A stretch of DNA of 64,000 bases from Legionella anisa (GTDB lineage Bacteria > Pseudomonadota > Gammaproteobacteria > Legionellales > Legionellaceae). A program made the position numbers and the translations under genes. The stretch lies in assembly GCF_001467525.1 (NCBI RefSeq), contig NZ_LNXS01000053.1:15045-79044 (forward strand), given 5' to 3'. Each line of letters starts with the position of its first letter. Within the stretch, counting starts at the first letter, position 1. A model generated the notes under the pieces. That model had not been told where the DNA came from. It saw nothing but the letters and a program-made list of their open reading frames with translations, and ran no database searches. Of this stretch, positions 1 to 7,497 are shown in pieces.

Positions 1-875
1 AATTTTTGAATATAAATATTTTCAAATTTAGTTAAAGCATCATAGGGCTGTATAAAATCTAAATTGCGGATAAAATGAGAGTGAATTACTTTATCATTTA
101 GTCGCATAAAAAATGTTTGACTAACTGAAGAACCAAAGTTTTCTGTGCCAATAAAAACAGTGCTATGGTTATTCATAATATTGGCAATTTTTGCTGATGC
201 TATTGCACCTGACAATAAAAAAACATATTGATATTTTCGTTCATTCAAAAAAATGCTCAATTTTCCCTCTATATCGCTGTCATTTTCTAGAAAATCAAAT
301 GTAGAATATTGTACGTGTTCCTTTTTTAGAATGCTGGAATACACTTCCTTATACTTTAGCATCTCATCACGGTTAATTTCCGTTATAAGCAACACGTTGT
401 TTATATTTTTATAGCGCTCATGTAAGTAGCTCATCATTTTTTCAGCTTGGTAATTATAGCTTGGCATAAAGATAAAAATATTCTTAGGTAATTGATCAGA
501 GTTGGTGGTGCTAGCGTAGGAAGTAAAAATAGGAATGGTGTCATTTTTCTGTTCTTTTACAGCTAATAACAAGTCTGATAGATATTCAAACCCAATAATT
601 GCAGAGCAAGAGTCATTTACCATTTGATTATAAATATGCATTGGCTCCAATGGTCTGTTATTATAAAAATAACTCTTAATCACAACTTTGTTAGAGAGAT
701 CATTTTCTTCTTTGGCAAGATATGCTGCATTTAAAAAAGACTGACCATATGATTTTAAATTTTCTACAATCCTACCGGTCAAACATATTTTAATTTTAGA
801 TTGTGCGTGAACAACAGGGGATATTAGTATAGAAAACAATAAGATGATTGCCTTAGAGCTATTTAATAAATTCAT
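1..875 (-). CDS. periplasmic binding protein (type 1 fold), C-terminus cut by window edge
   Basis: An open frame runs from an ATG at 875 off the left edge of the window, 291 codons seen. The first 24 residues form a clear signal peptide ending in VVHA|QSK, so the protein is exported. The mature part starts with IKICLTGRI and continues with alternating hydrophobic strands and helices (for example CSAIIGFEYL, YVFLLSGAI), the pattern of ABC-type branched amino acid or urea binding proteins with a periplasmic-binding type 1 fold. The ligand cannot be read from the sequence. The start lies 17 bases inside the 3' end of the upstream hydrolase gene, so the two are probably co-translated. A two-component or chemoreceptor partner further left is possible. 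Confidence 0.6.
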   Translation of the reverse strand, partial: MNLLNSSKAIILLFSILISPVVHAQSKIKICLTGRIVENLKSYGQSFLNAAYLAKEENDLSNKVVIKSYFYNNRPLEPMHIYNQMVNDSCSAIIGFEYLSDLLLAVKEQKNDTIPIFTSYASTTNSDQLPKNIFIFMPSYNYQAEKMMSYLHERYKNINNVLLITEINRDEMLKYKEVYSSILKKEHVQYSTFDFLENDSDIEGKLSIFLNERKYQYVFLLSGAIASAKIANIMNNHSTVFIGTENFGSSVSQTFFMRLNDKVIHSHFIRNLDFIQPYDALTKFENIYIQK

Positions 876-1752
876 TTAAAAGCTCACTAAAACGATCATT
901 CTCTTCTAGATGTGGGTAGTGAGACGATTTATTGAAAGTTATAATTTCATGAATGTTCGACAATGCTATTTGGTGTCCGTTCATGACAAAATCGTGAAAA
1001 CCATTTATCCATAATTTACGTATTTTAAGCTCATTAATATTAACAGAAAAATTGGCTTCTTTTGAATAAAGATCTTTTCTTACACTGATAAACGTGTTCA
1101 TATCCAATGGTAGATTGATCTTTTTCTGTGCATTTTGAACCAAATTATAATATTCTAAATTGGCCCAATATAAATAAGGTCTGTCTTTATTTTCTTGGAA
1201 AACTGGAGTTAATTGTTCTGATAGTTCCCAGATTTTATTAAGGTCAAGATTATTAATTTCATTTAATATTTTGTTATATAGCTCTAAATTACTTTTTTTC
1301 AGATAGGATAGGTCTAGCATTAAATTATTCAAACGAGGTGTTAGTATTGATTGAGCGGTAGAAACAAAAACGCCAGGGATGGTAGACTCATAATTTTTGT
1401 AGTAATCAAAAAGAAGTTTTGCACCATAACTATGTCCAATCAAAGCATGGATGTTAAGATTAAAATGGTCATCAAGGTATAGAATTATTTTTTGCAAATC
1501 ATTTATATTATCTTGCTGTAATACTAACTTTTTAATTTTATTAGATTTACCGCAATTTCGTTGATCATACAGAATAATATTGCACTGGAGAGAATTAAAT
1601 AAATTATGATGATCAATAAGATACTCTATGGTTCCACAATTGAGACCAGGGCCACCATGAATGAAAAGAGCATAAGGTAGACTCGAGCTTTTAGTAAATC
1701 TGATTATATAAAATTCTTGATGTGGCAAAATATCTTTTTTGTAAGCTTTCAT
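859..1752 (-). CDS. alpha/beta hydrolase, proline iminopeptidase-like
   Basis: This 297-residue protein is an alpha/beta-fold hydrolase. It has the oxyanion-hole motif HGGPG at residues 32-36, the nucleophile elbow GHSYG at 106-110 with Ser108 as the predicted nucleophile, and a C-terminal SSHYPH stretch near residue 279 that would supply the catalytic histidine. HGGPG followed by YDQRNCGKS is typical of the prolyl iminopeptidase family, but small amide or ester substrates, including lactones, are equally possible. No signal peptide is seen, so it is probably cytoplasmic. Its ATG overlaps the stop codon of the LvrR-like repressor gene (TAATG), which implies translational coupling to the regulator. 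The link to the exported binding protein downstream suggests a small-molecule sensing or uptake role; that is inference. Confidence 0.75.
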   Translation of the reverse strand: MKAYKKDILPHQEFYIIRFTKSSSLPYALFIHGGPGLNCGTIEYLIDHHNLFNSLQCNIILYDQRNCGKSNKIKKLVLQQDNINDLQKIILYLDDHFNLNIHALIGHSYGAKLLFDYYKNYESTIPGVFVSTAQSILTPRLNNLMLDLSYLKKSNLELYNKILNEINNLDLNKIWELSEQLTPVFQENKDRPYLYWANLEYYNLVQNAQKKINLPLDMNTFISVRKDLYSKEANFSVNINELKIRKLWINGFHDFVMNGHQIALSNIHEIITFNKSSHYPHLEENDRFSELLNEFIK

Positions 1753-2402
1753 TAGTAATTATTTTCTCGAAATATTCTGCGGATCCATACAATTGGGGCT
1801 GCAAATTTAATGGCGGTATTTTTTATTTCTTTTTTCACTAATGTAGTTTTTTCATTTAAACAAACTAAGTCATAGCGAGCTGGTTCTTGTCCATGCCTTA
1901 AGATCCTGACAAATACTTCATCATTGTCCGCAATAATAATACAATCTTTACCAATGGCACTCTCAATGTTGTTGACTATTATACCGCCAACATAATTCCC
2001 AGGGTATAAGAGAGGGATCATGCCATCATCTTTTATAACGGTGTCAATAGAGTGTTGTAGTTCTCTGAATAGTAGTAATTCTTTAGCTATGTGGCTTTCG
2101 TCACCCTCTTGGATATCTAAATCTTTTGTGATTTTTGTGGCATTTTTACCAATGCCATGCATTAACCATGATTCTGTGCAATAAATATTTAACTCTTTAG
2201 CTCGTTTAACGATTTTTACAGCCCCCTGCTGGGATAAACCTCCTCCCCATGCTAATTCCCATCCTTTTAATGATTGAGCAGTAAAATTAGAATCGCGACA
2301 AAAATCTTCTCGTGTAAAAGACAGGAGATGCTCGCGTATGAATCTTATTCTCTTGCCCCGAGACTCGGGGGATGAAACATTGTCTATTACAGGATTGCTC
2401 AT
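1752..2402 (-). CDS. lvrR: LvrR-like repressor: HTH plus degenerate S24-type domain
   Basis: The 216-residue protein has an N-terminal helix-turn-helix of the phage-repressor kind (about residues 15-80, including TREDFCRDSNFTAQSLKGWE) and a C-terminal domain that follows the LexA/CI S24 peptidase layout: DGMIPLLYPGNYVGG, then VFVRIL. In active S24 proteins the first segment carries Ser-Met and the second a catalytic Lys. Here Gly and Arg stand in those places, so self-cleavage is unlikely. It is divergent from the lvrA-like gene across 235 bases full of operator-like repeats, the expected position of the lvrR repressor in Legionella lvrR-lvrA-lvrB-csrT clusters. No good ribosome binding site precedes the ATG. 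The lvrR name rests on gene order and fold. Confidence 0.65.
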   Translation of the reverse strand: MSNPVIDNVSSPESRGKRIRFIREHLLSFTREDFCRDSNFTAQSLKGWELAWGGGLSQQGAVKIVKRAKELNIYCTESWLMHGIGKNATKITKDLDIQEGDESHIAKELLLFRELQHSIDTVIKDDGMIPLLYPGNYVGGIIVNNIESAIGKDCIIIADNDEVFVRILRHGQEPARYDLVCLNEKTTLVKKEIKNTAIKFAAPIVWIRRIFRENNY

Positions 2403-2637
2403 ATTTAAATAATTCAGTCAGGTGCATGTTTATTCTATGATATACCAAAATGGTTAATAAATCTTCGTAAGAATTTACCAAAAAAATAGTATAAAAAACA
2501 TCAAAATACAATGCGTTATAGCATATTAGGTATGACAAATCATTATAAATTTACCTTAATGGTAAAAAAATTATTGTAATTTTTACCATTGGCTGATAGT
2601 CTTATCTAATAAATTAGATAAATAAAAGGATTTGTTG
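2403..2637. promoter_or_regulatory. divergent lvrR/lvrA control region with operator-like repeats
   Basis: This spacer separates the repressor gene from the lvrA-like gene. It contains a perfect interrupted palindrome TTTACC-N5-GGTAAA at 2550-2566, a second dyad ACCA-AAA-TGGT at 2444-2454, and extra TTTACC half sites at 2474-2479 and 2582-2587. Repeated dyads around divergent promoters are the usual operator layout of CI/Cro-type repressors, so LvrR is the likely ligand. The site at 2550-2566 is about 70 bases upstream of the lvrA start, where it could block RNA polymerase. I cannot assign -10 and -35 boxes with confidence. Confidence 0.55.
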
Positions 2638-3615
2638 ATGAAGTTTGATGTTGAGTTATACATTAATGCTAGGAAACAAATAGAAAAAAAGTTTCAATTA
2701 TTACCCTATGGTCCTAGATTAATTATTTATGAACTATTAAATCTTGCAAATCCTCTTACGGGAATTGTATCTGACATTAGTTATCGTGATCTATCAAGAT
2801 CCTTAGAGATTAAAACCGCTCCAGGTCGAATCAACAGTGGTGTTCCATCTAAGCAAACCATCAGAAATTTCATAAAGTCTATAGAACATGAGTGTAGCGA
2901 ATACTTTCAAGTTATAACTGAAGGGCAAAATTTAAAATTTATATTCCCAGAGGTCCCTAAGATCTATAATCAATTGATTATAAAGAAAGAAGTTAACACA
3001 GATCTTAATTCACCTAAATCCCTTATAGATTCTGATAGAGAAGGAGATTCAGAGGGAAAATCTAACATAGAAGTTAACAGAGAAGCTAACACACTAAAGA
3101 GCTCTGCAAAGAATATTAATATATTTAATATAACTAACTCAAACAAACAAACTGAAATTGCGAGCAATGATTTTTGTTGCAGCAAAAAACCAATTTGCGA
3201 TGACTTTTACCCAAACACAAAAACCATCGAAATGGCATTTTCCATGGGACTAACCAAAGTAACTGACAAAGAAGAAATTCAGGCGTTTATCAAGCACAAC
3301 AAAAAACAAAACACTCTATGGGCTGACTTTAATCCAGTATTCATTAACTGGCTTGAGCGAGATGCCCAATACATGCAAAAACAACTACAAAAGGCACAAG
3401 GACAATTAAGGAGTCATCACAATGAGCGTGGTACAAATCAAAGCACTCTTAACCAAACAGCACTTGAGCGAGTCAGCGAACATCATGGCATTTCAATCGA
3501 CTCACTCTGGGACACCTCAGGCAATGAACTCAACTCCGGTTCATTTATCGAAGGAACACTTGTCCAGCCTCTGGATGAAGCTGACTGCAATATACGGGCA
3601 ACTTTTTATCAGTAA
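2638..3615 (+). CDS. lvrA: LvrA-like protein, winged-helix plus DnaT/phage-O-like domain
   Basis: The 325-residue product starts at the ATG at 2638, seven bases after AAAGGA; an upstream in-frame TTG is less likely. The N-terminal 100 residues (GPRLIIYELLNLAN, SYRDLSRSLEI, SKQTIRNFIKSIE) look like a winged-helix DNA-binding domain. A polar linker follows, then about residues 190-250 (FYPNTKTIEMAFSMGL, IQAFIKHNKKQN, WADFNPVFINWL) match the pattern of the DnaT-type DNA-binding domain found in primosomal and phage replication proteins. Its position beside the repressor and upstream of csrT is that of lvrA. The last 194 bases overlap the next gene in another frame, so the true C-terminus is uncertain. 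A role in starting element replication is inferred. Confidence 0.6.
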   Translation: MKFDVELYINARKQIEKKFQLLPYGPRLIIYELLNLANPLTGIVSDISYRDLSRSLEIKTAPGRINSGVPSKQTIRNFIKSIEHECSEYFQVITEGQNLKFIFPEVPKIYNQLIIKKEVNTDLNSPKSLIDSDREGDSEGKSNIEVNREANTLKSSAKNINIFNITNSNKQTEIASNDFCCSKKPICDDFYPNTKTIEMAFSMGLTKVTDKEEIQAFIKHNKKQNTLWADFNPVFINWLERDAQYMQKQLQKAQGQLRSHHNERGTNQSTLNQTALERVSEHHGISIDSLWDTSGNELNSGSFIEGTLVQPLDEADCNIRATFYQ

Positions 3616-4096
3616 GCATGGAGTGAATGATACAGGAGTTTGGTTTGCTGCACTTAAAGATTTAACTCCAAAAGCATTAGACAGTGGTGTGGAGCGATTA
3701 ATGACATTGAGTAAAGGCGACAAGTTTTGTGAATTTCCACCCAATTGCCTGCAGTTTCGAGCTTTGTGTCTTGGCTTTTATAGTGATTTGCGCCTGCCTT
3801 CTGCTGCCGAGGCGCATAGGGAGGTTTTAAACAGCGCTTATTCAACGAACCCAAACTGGAGTCATGCAGTGGTTAAATTTACTGCCAAAAGACTGGGGCT
3901 TAAATTTCTGGAAATTGATAATGAAGGCCATTCTTTTGCAGTATTTAAAGAGGCATATGAACGGGTATGTCATTTAATGAGACAAGGACACCAGATCCCG
4001 GAAATTAAAGAGAAGGTGCTGTGCACTTTGCCTCAATCAAAAGACATTGCAACAACACACCTTGCGAAAATTCGCCAGTTATTGGGAGTTGCATGA
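3422..4096 (+). CDS. lvrB: LvrB-like protein, phage replication P-like
   Basis: This 224-residue frame begins at an ATG eight bases after a strong AAGGAG, which supports this start in spite of the 194-base overlap with the lvrA-like gene. Residues 45-115 (SSLWMKLTAIYGQLF, LKDLTPKALDSGVERL, FPPNCLQFRALCLGF) follow the pattern of phage replication protein P, the helicase loader: a tryptophan, a helical pair, then a proline-bearing segment ending in FrxLC. With a DnaT/O-like protein just upstream, the pair looks like an O/P-type module that would load the replicative helicase onto the element. That role is inferred; by gene order the gene corresponds to Legionella lvrB. The stop overlaps the next start (ATGA). 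Confidence 0.6.
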   Translation: MSVVQIKALLTKQHLSESANIMAFQSTHSGTPQAMNSTPVHLSKEHLSSLWMKLTAIYGQLFISKHGVNDTGVWFAALKDLTPKALDSGVERLMTLSKGDKFCEFPPNCLQFRALCLGFYSDLRLPSAAEAHREVLNSAYSTNPNWSHAVVKFTAKRLGLKFLEIDNEGHSFAVFKEAYERVCHLMRQGHQIPEIKEKVLCTLPQSKDIATTHLAKIRQLLGVA

Positions 4097-4296
4097 TGAA
4101 ACAAATTCCATGTTTAAAACTGTTTACAAAGGAAGAGCTGTACTGTCTTTTAAACGCCTGCTCTGAGTCATTAGCTCTGGCCTATCAGGAAATCCCTGAA
4201 TGCGATTTCTGGCACATTGCAATGGAGGCACGATTGGCATGCGAAGCGCTTCGATTCGAGATTGATTCACAAAAAAAAGAATATTCAATTCACTAA
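4093..4296 (+). CDS. small conserved lvr-cluster protein
   Basis: A 67-residue product is predicted from the ATG at 4093, which overlaps the lvrB-like stop codon (ATGA); the second ATG at 4096 is better spaced from GGGAG at 4084-4088. An in-frame GTG at 4021 would lie deep within lvrB and has no ribosome site. The protein is mostly helical (FTKEELYCLLNACSES, CDFWHIAMEARLACEAL) and soluble. I do not recognise the family. Its tight packing between lvrB and csrT suggests it belongs to the same regulatory operon. Confidence 0.6.
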   Translation: MMKQIPCLKLFTKEELYCLLNACSESLALAYQEIPECDFWHIAMEARLACEALRFEIDSQKKEYSIH

Positions 4297-4315
4297 CCAA
4301 TAAAAGGAACACAGC

Positions 4316-4540
4316 ATGTTAATACTTACACGTAGAATAGGCGAAACCGTACTAATCAATGATGACATTTATATCACCGTGCTCGGTGTTAAGGGTAATC
4401 AAGTCCGCTTAGGGTTCGATGCACCACAAGATGTAATTATTCATCGTCAGGAAATACATCAAAAAATTAAAAAAGAACAATCTCTGTTTTTAAATAAGCC
4501 TGGTCAGTGGAAGGAAGCACGGGGCGTACAGACTCATTAA
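4316..4540 (+). CDS. csrT: CsrA-family RNA-binding regulator (CsrT type)
   Basis: The 74-residue protein aligns along its first 60 residues with Csr[27 protein letters not shown], then [12 protein letters not shown]. The RNA-contact residues known from CsrA, Leu4, Arg6, Arg7 and the Arg in the HRQEI motif (CsrA Arg44), are all present. A 14-residue basic tail extends past the usual 61. CsrA dimers bind GGA motifs in mRNA leaders and repress or stabilise the message. CsrA paralogues next to lvr genes and a type IV secretion cluster are described in Legionella as csrT (lvrC in older lvh nomenclature). It has a good AAAAGGAA ribosome site and precedes the tra operon by 38 bases, so the tra mRNAs are natural candidate targets. 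Confidence 0.85.
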   Translation: MLILTRRIGETVLINDDIYITVLGVKGNQVRLGFDAPQDVIIHRQEIHQKIKKEQSLFLNKPGQWKEARGVQTH

Positions 4541-4578
4541 CCATTCAAATCACCATACTAACGAGTTAAGGGAATAAT

Positions 4579-5331
4579 ATGAAACCATGCATTAACCAGA
4601 TACAAAAGGCAATTACCACTTTAGCTTTAACTGGATCTTTTGCCCTGTTGGTGAGCTGTGCTGCAACATCAACAGTGATCGAACATCGTAACTTAGAAAC
4701 AGATACAAAACTCAGCCAAACGATTTTTCTTGATCCTGTGGCTCAAAGTCAAAAAACGATTTACATCACAATTAAGAATACTTCTCAAGAGTCATTATCC
4801 ATTGATAAGTCACTAAAGCAGGCATTAGAAGAACATGGCTATAAAGTGGTTGGAAATCCATCCAAAGCCCATTACCTGCTGCAGGCCAATATTCTTAAGG
4901 TGGGAAAAATGAGCGCGTCTGCAAGCCAATCCGCGCTAGGTGGCGGGTATGGCAGTGCATTGGCAGGGGCAGCAACAGGAACTGCACTGGGTGCATTAAG
5001 CGGTCATTCAAGCACCATGATTGGTGCAGGTATTGGTGGGGGAATTATTGGTTTGGCTGCAGATTCTCTAGTCAAGGCAGTGAATTACACGATGATTACC
5101 GATGTACAAATTTCTGAGCGCGTTGGAAAAGGTACTGTTCATGAGCAGTTTAATTCCAACCTTCAAAATGGCACTGCATCTGGAACCACACAGACATTGA
5201 GCAAACACAGTGATTACCAACGCTATAGAACGCGGGTGGTATCCAATGCCGATAAAGTCAATCTGAGTTTTGCAGAAGCACGACCCGCATTGGAACAAGG
5301 TCTGGTAAAAACATTAGCGGGCATTTTTTGA
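4579..5331 (+). CDS. traT: TraT-like surface exclusion lipoprotein
   Basis: The 250-residue protein has a lipoprotein signal peptide with lipobox LVSC (Cys27) and a central glycine-rich hydrophobic stretch (about residues 115-160: GGGYGSALAGAATGTA and after) typical of TraT, an outer-membrane lipoprotein of about 243 residues in F. TraT reduces mating-pair formation with donors of the same element and was first noted for complement resistance. In F traT lies late, between traS and traD; here it opens the transfer operon, right after csrT, as in other Legionella F-type clusters. Assignment rests on lipobox, size, glycine-rich segment and context. Confidence 0.8.
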   Translation: MKPCINQIQKAITTLALTGSFALLVSCAATSTVIEHRNLETDTKLSQTIFLDPVAQSQKTIYITIKNTSQESLSIDKSLKQALEEHGYKVVGNPSKAHYLLQANILKVGKMSASASQSALGGGYGSALAGAATGTALGALSGHSSTMIGAGIGGGIIGLAADSLVKAVNYTMITDVQISERVGKGTVHEQFNSNLQNGTASGTTQTLSKHSDYQRYRTRVVSNADKVNLSFAEARPALEQGLVKTLAGIF

Positions 5332-5406
5332 TGCAGCCTGATTAGAGCTTCATGAAAAAAGTGCATAGGATTTAAAAAACAATAATGAGTTAAAGAGGGA
5401 ATAGTA

Positions 5407-5808
5407 ATGAGAATCAATGTAATAGCAGGACTTATCATCACCGCACTGGGTTCACCCTGTGCTGTTGCAACCAGTTCGAATCACTACGATTTAGAAAGAC
5501 CAATTTTTGATACGTCTTATCAACTCAACCAGATTGCCAAAGAAAACAATTCCGATTTATGTTCTGGAGATGTCGCAATTGCTGCAGCCTACCTGGAATC
5601 AGCAGGAGCCCAATTGCAGCATCATAAAAAAGACAGTGCAGTTGTTTCTATGGCTTATGGATACAATGAATTAAAAGCAATCAGCAATGTAAGAAGCTAC
5701 TGTACACATTTATCACCGAAGGTAAAACCCTATCTTGCACGAGTTATTGTGATGAAAAGTGAACTTGAGAACATCAACATACCAGAAACAGACCAAACAT
5801 CGGACTAA
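5407..5808 (+). CDS. small exported protein of the tra operon
   Basis: The 133-residue product begins after AGAGGGA and carries a signal peptide (about residues 1-22, ending near CAVATSS). The mature protein has two cysteines (DLCSG and SYCTH) that could form a disulfide in the periplasm, and is otherwise helical (AIAAAYLESAGAQL, MAYGYNELKAI). I recognise no family. Its place between traT and traA suggests an accessory role at the cell envelope. No F plasmid counterpart is apparent. Confidence 0.6.
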   Translation: MRINVIAGLIITALGSPCAVATSSNHYDLERPIFDTSYQLNQIAKENNSDLCSGDVAIAAAYLESAGAQLQHHKKDSAVVSMAYGYNELKAISNVRSYCTHLSPKVKPYLARVIVMKSELENINIPETDQTSD

Positions 5809-5851
5809 TTTTAAAAGCTTAAGTTCATAACAAAAATAAAAGGAGCGCTCA

Positions 5852-6223
5852 ATGAACCCAATTAAAACACTCATGCTGTCGATGACCCTCATCGTTGTGA
5901 GTGGAGTTATTCATGCAGAGCCCACAACACTGCCTGAAAACAATTTTAAGATTAATCAGAATCTGACTGCCGTTTCAACTGAAAATGATGAACAGGATGT
6001 CGAATATTTTAAACACATTCTTTCCAGTGGAGCGCTTTTTACGCTTTTGCTAGCAATGGATAAGGAGGTTCCTGACATAGCAAAAGCAGTTGAGTATGTG
6101 GCTTTGTTCAAAAAACTGGATTCTGCAAATCACCTACTGACGCAAATTTTAGTTGAACTTAAAAAGAACAACCACCTATTAAGTCAAAGCATGCTTGATA
6201 AAGGAGTAACCATGGATGGATAA
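5852..6223 (+). CDS. small exported protein of the tra operon
   Basis: The 123-residue protein starts after AAAAGGAGCG and has a signal peptide (LMLSMTLIVVSGVIHA, cleavage near residue 23). The mature part is acidic and helical, with a hydrophobic stretch (LSSGALFTLLLAM) and a C-terminal leucine-rich helix (ANHLLTQILVELKKNNHLLSQSML) that could be a coiled coil. I do not recognise the family. It lies just ahead of the pilin gene, so a role in pilus assembly or as a minor envelope factor is possible but unproven. Confidence 0.6.
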   Translation: MNPIKTLMLSMTLIVVSGVIHAEPTTLPENNFKINQNLTAVSTENDEQDVEYFKHILSSGALFTLLLAMDKEVPDIAKAVEYVALFKKLDSANHLLTQILVELKKNNHLLSQSMLDKGVTMDG

Positions 6224-6330
6224 GCGCTCTTTATAAAACCACAAAAACACGATTCATTAAATAAAAAGAATAAAAAATGAGCACAAATTGGGGCTCAGGG
6301 GGATTTTTTTAACCAAAAAAGGAGAATGTG
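6224..6330 (+). promoter_or_regulatory. traA leader with two GGA motifs
   Basis: The 107-base gap before the pilin gene is one of the larger gaps in the tra operon. It carries CAGGGGGATT at 6296-6305 and the ribosome site AAAAAAGGAG at 6315-6324, two GGA motifs about 18 bases apart, the second overlapping the Shine-Dalgarno. Such pairs are the classic CsrA-type repression layout. With csrT 2 kb upstream this is a plausible but untested target. I see no clear promoter or terminator hairpin here. Confidence 0.3.
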
Positions 6331-6642
6331 ATGAACTATAGAACAGCAATGAACGATTTGAGCATTAAAGGATATCTGTATGCCAGGCAGCTGCTCCCTT
6401 TTTTAATGATTGGTTTGGCACTGTTGTGTTTGATGCCAGACTCCTGTTTTGCTGCTGAGAATCGGCTTTCTGGATTAAAAGAGGAAGTAAAGGCAACCTT
6501 TGGAGCGGATTCAGATCTCCCTTATTTTCTTTTGTTAGCAGAAGGGCTTGCAGGGGCTTATGCCTACATCAAAACCAAAAATATCGCAGTCCTTGCGGGT
6601 GTTCCTGTATTGATGGTGTTTACTCACTGGGCATTGAAATAA
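6331..6642 (+). CDS. traA: TraA-like F-type conjugative pilin
   Basis: The start is taken at the ATG at 6331, six bases after AAAGGAG, rather than the adjacent GTG at 6328; this gives 103 residues. A long signal region (about 1-40, LLPFLMIGLALLCLMPDSCFAAE) is followed by a mature peptide of about 60 residues with two hydrophobic helices (PYFLLLAEGLAGAYAYI and IAVLAGVPVLMVFTHWAL) split by a short basic loop KTKN. That is the F-pilin architecture: a leader peptide, then two membrane helices exposing a cytoplasmic loop. Processed pilin would be stored in the inner membrane and polymerised by the Tra machinery. Context is decisive: traL starts within its stop codon. Confidence 0.8.
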   Translation: MNYRTAMNDLSIKGYLYARQLLPFLMIGLALLCLMPDSCFAAENRLSGLKEEVKATFGADSDLPYFLLLAEGLAGAYAYIKTKNIAVLAGVPVLMVFTHWALK

Positions 6643-6932
6643 TGGCTCGCAACTACCAAACCTTTATGCTCTCTGATGAGCCTAAAATTGCGGGTATTCC
6701 TGTTACCACAGGCCTGCCCATTTTTTTACTCACGGGAATTGGGCTTTTAACAGGACTTGCCTATCAGCTTTTTATGATAGGCGCAGCCCTAAGCGTTGCG
6801 ATGCATATCAAGTATGGAGGACTGCCTCTGCGGAGTCTGTTTGCCATCGTATACTGGTCGCTGCCTCACAGGTTAACGTCCCTTGTATTTCGAGCTTTTC
6901 CCGATTCTGCCAACCGAATTTATATCAGGTGA
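6642..6932 (+). CDS. traL: TraL pilus assembly protein
   Basis: This 96-residue protein overlaps the traA stop (TAATG). It has a hydrophilic N-terminus, two close hydrophobic segments (LPIFLLTGIGLLTGL and FMIGAALSVAMHI) and the C-terminal stretch LPLRSLFAIVYWSLPHRL, typical of the TraL/VirB3-like family. TraL is an inner-membrane component needed for F-pilus assembly. Length matches F TraL (91 residues) and the order traA-traL-traE is as in F. Confidence 0.9.
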   Translation: MARNYQTFMLSDEPKIAGIPVTTGLPIFLLTGIGLLTGLAYQLFMIGAALSVAMHIKYGGLPLRSLFAIVYWSLPHRLTSLVFRAFPDSANRIYIR

Positions 6933-6936
6933 TTTA

Positions 6937-7497
6937 ATGGATACTTCATTTCGTGATAATGCGATTGCAAAAAACAGACTGTTATTCAAGCTGACACTGA
7001 TTTGGGCGCTATCGAGTACGTTTGCAATTATTGTCCTTTGCGCCTTAAATTTTTATACCTTACTGCATAAGCAGGTTCACTGGCTTCCAGTGTGTACTGG
7101 TCTAGAGTTTAGCATTGGTGATAAAGGCTATTCACCCGAATACCTGAAAGAAATGACGCAGAAAGCTGCTGACTTACGCCTGACCTACAATCCTGAGACC
7201 ATTGATGCACGCTACACCATGCTGTCTCATCTGATTCCAGCGAAATACCAGGAATCGTTTTCCAAACTATTGGATGCCGAGCGAAAAACAGTACATGAAA
7301 AAAATGTAAGCTCAGTTTTTTATGTTGAAAAAGTATCCGTGGATGTCTCTAAAAATCAAGGTCAAATCGAAGGGCAATTGTATCGCACAAGCCATGGGCT
7401 TCAATTAAAGCCACAACACAAAATGTATCGAGTGCAGTTTTCACATCAATCAGGCCTTTTAAATCTTGTGTCCATTCAGGAGATACACCATGACTAA
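6937..7497 (+). CDS. traE: TraE pilus assembly / mating channel protein
   Basis: The start is the ATG at 6937, four bases after the traL stop, giving 186 residues; a longer in-frame version would begin inside traL. The layout is a short cytoplasmic N-terminus, one membrane helix (LIWALSSTFAIIVLCALNFYTLL, split here around residues 17-39) and a periplasmic domain. TraE is the F-type counterpart of VirB8, an inner-membrane scaffold of the secretion channel; F TraE has 188 residues. The 3' end overlaps traK. Confidence 0.9.
   Translation: MDTSFRDNAIAKNRLLFKLTLIWALSSTFAIIVLCALNFYTLLHKQVHWLPVCTGLEFSIGDKGYSPEYLKEMTQKAADLRLTYNPETIDARYTMLSHLIPAKYQESFSKLLDAERKTVHEKNVSSVFYVEKVSVDVSKNQGQIEGQLYRTSHGLQLKPQHKMYRVQFSHQSGLLNLVSIQEIHHD

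Noticed and set aside
2287-2538. 83-codon minus-strand frame across the lvrR/lvrA spacer
   Set aside because: It overlaps the repressor gene in another frame and covers the operator repeats; no coding pattern.
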